From positions 27,961,648 to 28,025,647 of the forward strand of contig CM074189.1 of assembly GCA_037179385.1 (NCBI GenBank): 64,000 nucleotides of DNA, in the 5' to 3' direction. Positions 58,990 to 64,000 of this stretch are shown one piece after another. The stretch comes from Holothuria scabra (Eukaryota; Echinodermata; Holothuroidea; Aspidochirotida; Holothuriidae). Positions within the stretch are counted from its first letter, which is position 1, and each line of letters begins with the position of its first letter. Position numbers and translations under genes: made by a program. Below the pieces are notes generated by a model, which saw only the letters and a program-made list of their open reading frames with translations, searched no databases and was not told the origin of the DNA.

Positions 58990-59465
58990 GTACGCACTCT
59001 AAAAGCGTTACCCAAAGATAAAAGAAATACCTAAGTAATTAACGGGTTCGTTGCTAATGGCAAACTCGAGGTTATTAAAGTAAGGAGGTGGTGTTGAAAA
59101 AAGCGGACCCAAAGGGCTAGGGCAAAATTTACCCATATTTATTTTCAGACCAGAGGCTTTACAAAACTCATTGAGAATATTTCCTTAATACTATTCAATA
59201 AACCATCGGTTACTGTTACGGTATCGTCAGCATACGTGGAAATTTTCAACTCTGAATTTCCAATAGTAATGCCTTGGCGGACACCCCTAGAGACTTTGAA
59301 ATACTCAGTAATATAGCCATTATCTACTATGCAAGAAAAAGCATTACTATACAGAGTGGGGGCCCATAATCATAGGTCAATGCCAAAGTTGAAGAACGTT
59401 AAAGTGTTCTGAATAAATTCCCAGTCAACTTCGGTACTCATAACCTCCTCATTTAAATTGAATTC
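58990..59465 (-). pseudogene. L1-type LINE reverse transcriptase fragment
   Basis: Minus strand: WEFIQNTLTFFNFGID, LYSNAFSCIVDNGYITEYF, VSRGVRQG, then (after loss of about 30 codons) ITIGNSELKISTYADDTVTV with the YADD catalytic box, and after a frameshift FCKASGLKINMGKF and NEPVNYLGISF. These are consecutive RT blocks of an L1-like LINE. One in-frame stop, one deletion and one frameshift show decay. A poly-A/T run at 58963-58988 follows. Confidence 0.85.
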
Positions 59466-61772
59466 CCTCAAACTTGGTTTCAAATGAAAGAGAAAAATGT
59501 TATTGAGATTTCTCTGCAAAAATATCAAATATTAGTGATTTCTATGATTTTTCTATGAAAATATAGGAAATGAAAGGAAAACTTCATTTTGCATATTTTC
59601 ATACACAATGACCTCAAATTTTGCGAATAACATGTAGTTATAATCCTCAATTTTCACTCTACGCAATGACATAGAGGTTCTACCATAGCGTATTCTATTA
59701 AATTAGCGTGGCCCCCCAAGAAAAATAAAAATAAAAATAGATTAGCATTAACAAGGTACTTATTGGCTGTTTCCATTGTATTGTATCGTATTGCATTGCA
59801 TTGCACTGATTGTATTCTTCGTTAGGATTAAAGATTAGGTTGGGTATTAGGGTTATCGATGGCCAGTTAGGGAATTTCTTGTTAATCAGTTCGCATCGCC
59901 CCCAAAATATTCACCCCCCCCCCCCCCCCCGTCACTAACTTAAATAGCTATTATGGAAAATGGCTGCTTATTCCTTAAAAAAGAAGTGGCGTTAGTTACC
60001 AGCACGTCATACTGTAGCGAGTCAACCAACTAACCCAAGTGAATTTAATTCTGGGTTTTGGAGGGCCCAAAAATCATTTAAAATACATTGTCGGCCCAAA
60101 TGTAGACAGAAAAATAAGAAAATAATTAATATCTTTGACACAAGCCCCAACCCCCCCCCCGATTTTCTTCAGCCGCCCCCCCCCGCAGAATTTTTGCGTC
60201 CTGATAATGTGATTGAAAAAATAAAATGTTTGAACGGAAATGAACTTTGAAATATTTCCTTCAAAACATTAAATAAATAAAATTTGTAAAAATTAAAAAA
60301 AAAAAAAAACACGAATGAATATGTGTAAAACACATTGTGTGCGCACGTATGAATTATAAATTAGATACCGTTTGTGATCTGCACTGTCGTTTATTGCATT
60401 TCACTTCGAAGATAAAACGAAAGTCTCGACGACAAACTTTAATGTGACTTTGTTAGGTTAAGACCCTTTCTGCCTTTCGGATGGCTGATTAATTTACTCA
60501 AAATAAGGCAATCGTACACTGGCGACCACTCTTACCCGACCATTCTTTAACTTTATCATACACAAAATACAGGTATGCCGTAAGCAGGAAAGGGTAAGGT
60601 AGGCCCACTGCCTTCGGATAATTCTTCCCTTCCATCCTTAACAAGTAGGCCTAGGCCTATGTCGTGCCTTACTCCTGCCCAGGACAAGTGCCACTGTAGG
60701 ACGATTTTTTTTTTCGACAAGTCCTCTTTTTTCTAGTTGGCACTATCGTCCGGGGATTTGTAAAATGTCCACAAGGTCCTGATGTCATGTGTTTCCCACA
60801 TGATCCATACTTCTGCTTTGCGGTTCAATTATTTTGAGAGATTTATTCGTAGTATTTTAATTTTGACTACGTAATGTACCGATGAACAAATACTGTACCA
60901 TTTTCAACATTGTTTCTTTGGTAGTATGTATGTCTCTTAAAAAACCAACAAAAACTAAAATATTTTAATATTTTTCACTTTAGGTTCCTCCAAAAGGGAA
61001 AATCCAAAATCTTAGGACTATAATCAGTTCAAAGTTTTGCCAACATAGCACCATTTTGCATCTAGGAAATCTAACGCAAAGAAAGTTTCTCAGAGGGGGA
61101 CACAATTACTTTTGGTTTTCCTGTTACCAAAGCTTATATTACACAGCATGAACGGTATTGAGAGTGTTTTGATTATATAAATTGAGTTTTTCTATACTCA
61201 CCTTATAGCAATAAACTGAGATTGTATCTGGATAAGGATGAATTTCAGACAATTGTGGGAGGGGCTTAAGTAAGAAGGTTGGGAGAATTGGTACTGTTTG
61301 GGGTGGGAGAACTGGGCCTTTAAGCAACTAAGCAAATAAGCGACTGAGCGAATGTGAATCTCTTTAAGTAGCTGGTCGCACCCTTGAAAAAACGTTGACC
61401 TTCGTAACCAGCTCTTAGAAAATTAATGCGCCCCGTGGATATAACATGTCAATTGAGAGAATGAAGGGAAGTACCCATATCGTGTTCTTGTCTCTTAAAC
61501 GGGAAATGCAGTCACCCCACCTTAAGGCTATGTAGTGCAATGTCCTGTTCCATGATTGGCTCGTGGGAGACATGGTGCAGTTTTTTTCTCCTCCAATGTG
61601 AAAATTATACTAGTGGTACCTGCTTGGTTTAACTTGAATTTTCAATAATGAAGTCTTAAAATACTAAAAAAGATATTTTAAAGACTGTTAGATCTAGCTG
61701 TTGCTTCAAAAAATTTTGGGGAGGCTCTTTTTGCCCTTTATTTGATTCATCATTCAAGTGGTTTTCTTTCAG
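59466..61772. other. intron-like stretch with dispersed repeat
   Basis: Homopolymer C runs (59915-59930, 60151-60160), an A run near 60296-60309, and a diverged copy at 60690-61070 of the repeat seen at 39350-39600. No gene until the LRR exon. Confidence 0.4.
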
Positions 61773-61838
61773 AGATCTGTCTAGCAACAGAATCAGTAGC
61801 ATACCGCGGAACGTTTTCCCATCACGTCTACTTTATTT
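61773..61838 (+). CDS. exon encoding one leucine-rich repeat (LRR)
   Basis: Acceptor GTGGTTTTCTTTCAG, 66 bases, donor GTAAGT. The frame is DLSSNRISSIPRNVFPSRLL then Y with a TT tail, a textbook LRR (L-L--N-I--IP--VFPS-L-YL). Phase and length match the exon at 41337. The third repeat of the inferred plus-strand LRR gene, which continues beyond the window. Between it and the previous exon lie the purine tract, the tRNA-derived repeats, PLE-A, the Gmr1-like element and a LINE relic. Confidence 0.75.
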
Positions 61839-62811
61839 GTAAGTACAACGATCATAAGATTGCAGTAAAGAGCCATGGATTAACTTAGGACTCTATCACA
61901 CCTCTTTAACTGTTGTGTAAGAGACTACCCAAATTGGTACAAAACCACCTTTACATGGTCACCTTTCACCAAAAAGGGTAACATTTAAACATTTTGAGTA
62001 CTTTTACCTAGAATTTTGGTGACAAGTGGACTCTACTCACAAAAAAGTAAGAAAACTTGTTTGGAATTGCGGGGACACTTGCCTCATTTACTGCGAGACG
62101 TTGGTTGCCATATAGGCATAACCCTCGTGGTCAATTGTTTTAATATTTCAGCAACCGTCCTTACCAACATTGTGAACAGGGCATTAACTGCAACGTACTG
62201 ACATAATAACTTGATTAACTCAAAGATTACATTGATGAATAGGGCATGCAATTTTGATAGGAGTTCAGAGGAAGGATATACAACGAATAGACTGTTGAGT
62301 AGAAGGGAGGGAAAAGAAGAGAGAAAATGAAAACCGAGAATGTATAAAAACGTGTTGAAGGTTAGGGTGTTTTTCCAAGGGTGGTGATAAATTAGAAAAC
62401 CCACATGGACGGTTCATAATCATTGGGTAAAATTGTACCCTTTGACAGTGGGGGAGTACAGGGCCGAAACCTTCGAATTTGGATGGATAGGTCTACTTAC
62501 TCGACACAAATTTTCAAGGTGAATCAGTTTGACGTCATATGTACTCGACATTTTAAAATTACGGATCACATATGAACGACACTGAAGATTTGCTCAACAT
62601 TTTTCACTGAAATAGTAAAAACATTTCACATGTTATGAAGAAAATATATAGAACTTTTAAATGGGAACTTTTTGTTGCTGGGGGAAGATTCCAATCTCAA
62701 AAACTGATTGTTTATATTATCCCTGTGACATAGGCCTTTTTAAGAAGACTGGGGAAGATGGTTCTTAATTTAGTTAATTTATTTGTTTGTTTGTTTGTTT
62801 ATTTATTTATT
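61839..62811. other. intron-like non-coding stretch with TTTG/TTTA microsatellite at its end
   Basis: Nothing recognisable. A (TTTG)n(TTTA)n run at about 62780-62811 borders the LINE fragment on its right. Confidence 0.4.
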
Positions 62812-63725
62812 TGACACGAAGAATTCGTAAGCTTCCGGATAACACTTAACGATTAATGACGATTCTCTAAATTATGGAAATACTTAGAAATTTTCTCTCC
62901 GTTTTCAGCCCATCGAGCCCTGGAACGAACAATTATTACCTGTTGTTTGAAATATACAAATGATCAAGTTTTCTCCGAGGATCATTTGATTTATGTAAAT
63001 TTTCAGAAGTCTGCAAACTATAATAAGTTCTTTCTAATCTCGAAATTTCCTTTATTAAATCATTTTTATGCTTTTTACCAGTAGCAGCTTTCTCCTTTCT
63101 GTACCTAATGCTGAACTCCCGAATTTTATATTTAACATATTCCCAAAATGGGAAGTATTCATATTGTTGGCATGGGCGTCCGAGGGTATGGGCAAGGGGG
63201 GGGGGCACTTGCCCCCCCCCCCCACCGGAAAATAAAAAAATTGAAAAAACGTATGAAAATCAAAGCAAAAACCCGAACAAAACGTGTTTTCCAAGTTTCT
63301 ATGCGAAAAATAGGCTTTAGAAATGCCATTTCTGGGAGGCATTTTGGGCTGAAATTTTCGCATGCTTTGGGTCAATTCATGGTGACTTGGAGGTTTTGCC
63401 CCTCCCAAGAAATTTTGCCCCCCCTGACTTTTTTGGGGGGGACGCCCATGATTGTTGGCATCATTAATGATTCCCGTGATAATGTCTTTTACTTTAATTG
63501 TGTACTCCGAATCAACCAATAAGGAATGGTTCAATTTCCAAAAGCCAGGGCCTCTTCTGTTTTTGTAAACCTCTTGCTCTAAATTAATAATGCAATGGTC
63601 AGACTGAATACTCGGAGAAAAATTACACTTTGAAACCAAATAAGGAAAAATGCGCGAGATGAGGAAAAAATCCAGCCTTCGTCTAATAACAGGGGTTTTC
63701 CTTATAACTTCCTCATTTTGCATTC
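62812..63725 (-). pseudogene. L1-type LINE: endonuclease end, linker and RT start
   Basis: Minus strand. The APE-endonuclease C-terminus (IRRRLDFFLISRIFPYLVSK, then SPSIQSDHCII with the SDH motif; RGPGFWKLNHSLL) is interrupted by the MITE at 63171-63450. It resumes with FPFWEYVKYKIREFSIRYRK and the linker to RT (RSRARWAENGEKISKYFHNL). A stop follows in the next codons. The (ATTC)n at 63722-63738 marks its 5' cut. The EGEK-TKYF-NLE-type block is typical of L1 elements. Confidence 0.85.
63171..63450. mobile_element. hAT-like MITE (280 bp) with perfect 8-bp target duplication
   Basis: Terminal inverted repeats CATGGGCGTCC / complement, flanked by ATTGTTGG on both sides (63163-63170 and 63451-63458). 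The duplication lies inside the LINE coding sequence, so the insertion is younger than the LINE. The core has G and C homopolymers able to pair, and no transposase. Confidence 0.9.
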
Positions 63726-64000
63726 ATTCATTCATTCATTTATTCAGTTTTTGAATTTCGCATAACCTTTGAGGAAAATCCGTTTTGAAAAATATGTCGA
63801 CATATTCTTCCATTTACTTTAAAATATGTTCTAAAAGGAACGATTTTTTTCTTTCTAAATCTTTCAGAAGGCAAAAACGTGAAAAACATGAAAAGACTAC
63901 GTACAAAATCGCCCAAAATTGTTTCCTTTTTACTGGGATGAGACTCACTATTTGTAAAGGGTTGTTGCTATTTCCTCCTGTATAATTTCTTAAATATTAG

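Overview
The window reads as nuclear DNA of a metazoan, probably a marine deuterostome invertebrate and perhaps an echinoderm. Coding sequence is sparse and split into short exons with consensus splice sites. About half of the window is transposable elements, microsatellites (TA, GAA) and G or C homopolymer runs. The element types fit this reading: Penelope-like elements (PLEs) with a GIY-YIG nuclease and hammerhead ribozyme motifs, a Gmr1-like Ty3/gypsy element with integrase ahead of reverse transcriptase, and foldback-like elements built from short subrepeats. The species assignment is inference. There are no bacterial operons and no CRISPR.

Host-like genes. (1) 2.1-8.5 kb, minus strand: at least five candidate exons of one intron-containing gene in an invertebrate multi-copy family of unknown function (IIDGMD and DNCYRENK motifs). 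(2) 27.5-61.9 kb, plus strand: three exons, each encoding exactly one leucine-rich repeat, all in the same phase and separated by introns of about 14 and 20 kb filled with repeats. (3) 47.17-47.24 kb, minus strand: an isolated candidate exon of unknown function. A truncated U2 snRNA-like sequence lies at 37.19 kb.

Mobile cluster at 10.5-26.3 kb. A decayed PLE (family A), itself interrupted by a subrepeat MITE, ends in a hammerhead ribozyme motif and abuts a second PLE (family B). That family-B copy is split by a 5.8-kb inverted-repeat element, which contains a further foldback-like element. An intact family-B PLE with a 910-codon frame follows on the minus strand at 22.4-25.1 kb. It is arranged in tandem with a nearly identical partial unit that ends in a TA microsatellite.

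Middle, 26.4-50 kb: LRR-gene introns carrying a 4.7-kb foldback-like element with AATGGT arrays, a 122-bp hairpin, hAT-like MITE ends and a 1.54-kb pure purine (GAA-type) tract.

Right part, 50.4-64 kb: two tRNA-derived repeat copies and a PLE-A fragment, then a 6.95-kb Gmr1-like retrotransposon (325-bp LTRs, minus strand, order gag-protease-integrase-RT-RNase H, several frameshifts). Beyond it are L1-type LINE relics, one of which carries a hAT-like MITE with a perfect 8-bp target duplication.
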